Shown here: positions 5,267-5,355 of the stretch, in pieces | How the letters are laid out: every line of letters starts with the position of its first letter | Numbering within the stretch: the stretch's first letter is position 1 | Assembly: GCA_937900165.1 (NCBI GenBank) | Contig: CALCCX010000146.1 | Coordinates: 1 to 5,355, forward strand | Source: an uncultured Acidimicrobiia bacterium | Lineage (GTDB): Bacteria; Actinomycetota; Acidimicrobiia; Spongiisociales; Spongiisociaceae | Length of the DNA stretch: 5,355 nt | Direction: 5' to 3' | The notes under the pieces: generated by a model | Told to the model about the DNA's origin: nothing | What the model saw: only the letters and a program-made list of their open reading frames with translations | Database searches by the model: none | Program-made: the position numbers and the translations under genes

Positions 5267-5355
5267 AAAAAAAAAACAAAAAGAAAAAAAAAGAAAAGAA
5301 AAAAGAAAAGAAAAAAAACAGAAAAAAAAACATACAAGGTACACACAATAGACAG
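5267..5355. other. A-rich low-complexity tail after the adapter: sequencing read-through noise
   Basis: Long A-runs broken by single G or C bases, ending in a short mixed stretch (CATACAAGGTACACACAATAGACAG). It directly follows the last adapter base. This is what base callers produce when a read runs past the end of a short library molecule. The composition is wholly unlike the GC-rich remainder. It should be trimmed with the adapter; no biological poly(A) is implied. Confidence 0.95.

Noticed and set aside
5267..5335. A-rich tract as a biological poly(A), origin or AT-rich element
   Set aside because: It directly follows a complete sequencing adapter, so it is instrument read-through rather than genomic sequence.
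4399..5346. Minus-strand frame starting with a Phe-rich hydrophobic segment, resembling a membrane protein
   Set aside because: The hydrophobic start is translated A-rich read noise and the next part is adapter. The remainder is antisense to the glutamate synthase domain.

Overview
The window looks like a whole short contig from a GC-rich bacterium, most likely an actinobacterium or close relative and probably from a metagenome assembly. The lineage is inferred from four things: GTG/TTG starts, an actinobacterial-type LeuA N-terminus, an apparently leaderless leader peptide, and a Rieske-glutamate-synthase gene of a type I associate with actinobacteria. Both ends cut through genes. The last ~150 bases are not genomic: an exact full-length reverse complement of the Illumina TruSeq universal (P5) adapter occupies 5209-5266 and is followed by A-rich read-through noise.

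Minus strand, right to left (transcription order). 3462-3160 encodes a small dimeric alpha-beta-barrel (ABM-like) protein. 3163-2336 encodes an ECF-type sigma factor with a cysteine-containing C-terminal extension. 2331-1249 encodes an AlkC-type DNA alkylation repair protein with HEAT-like repeats and a C-terminal Ig-like domain. The three genes overlap or nearly abut (4-nt overlap, then 4-nt gap), all use non-ATG starts, and read as one operon. A candidate ECF-style promoter (TGTCACA, then CGTC) lies upstream of the first gene, so the operon may be autoregulated. An ECF factor co-transcribed with alkC suggests an alkylation- or stress-responsive module.

Downstream on the same strand is leuA (2-isopropylmalate synthase, 1054 to the contig edge). 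It has its own promoter and a complete leucine attenuator: an 11-residue leader peptide ending in four Leu codons, a 10-bp hairpin starting in the leader stop codon, an overlapping antiterminator, and an intrinsic terminator before the leuA ribosome binding site. This is the most clearly readable regulatory device in the window.

Divergently on the plus strand, 3682-5208 encodes a Rieske [2Fe-2S] domain fused to a glutamate-synthase FMN/[3Fe-4S] domain, cut near its C-terminus by the adapter. The 219-bp divergent intergenic region carries a perfect 17-bp palindrome (3582-3598), a likely operator. I see no tRNA, rRNA, CRISPR or mobile element. The strongest candidates for something undescribed are the ECF-alkC operon and the fine detail of the leu attenuator.
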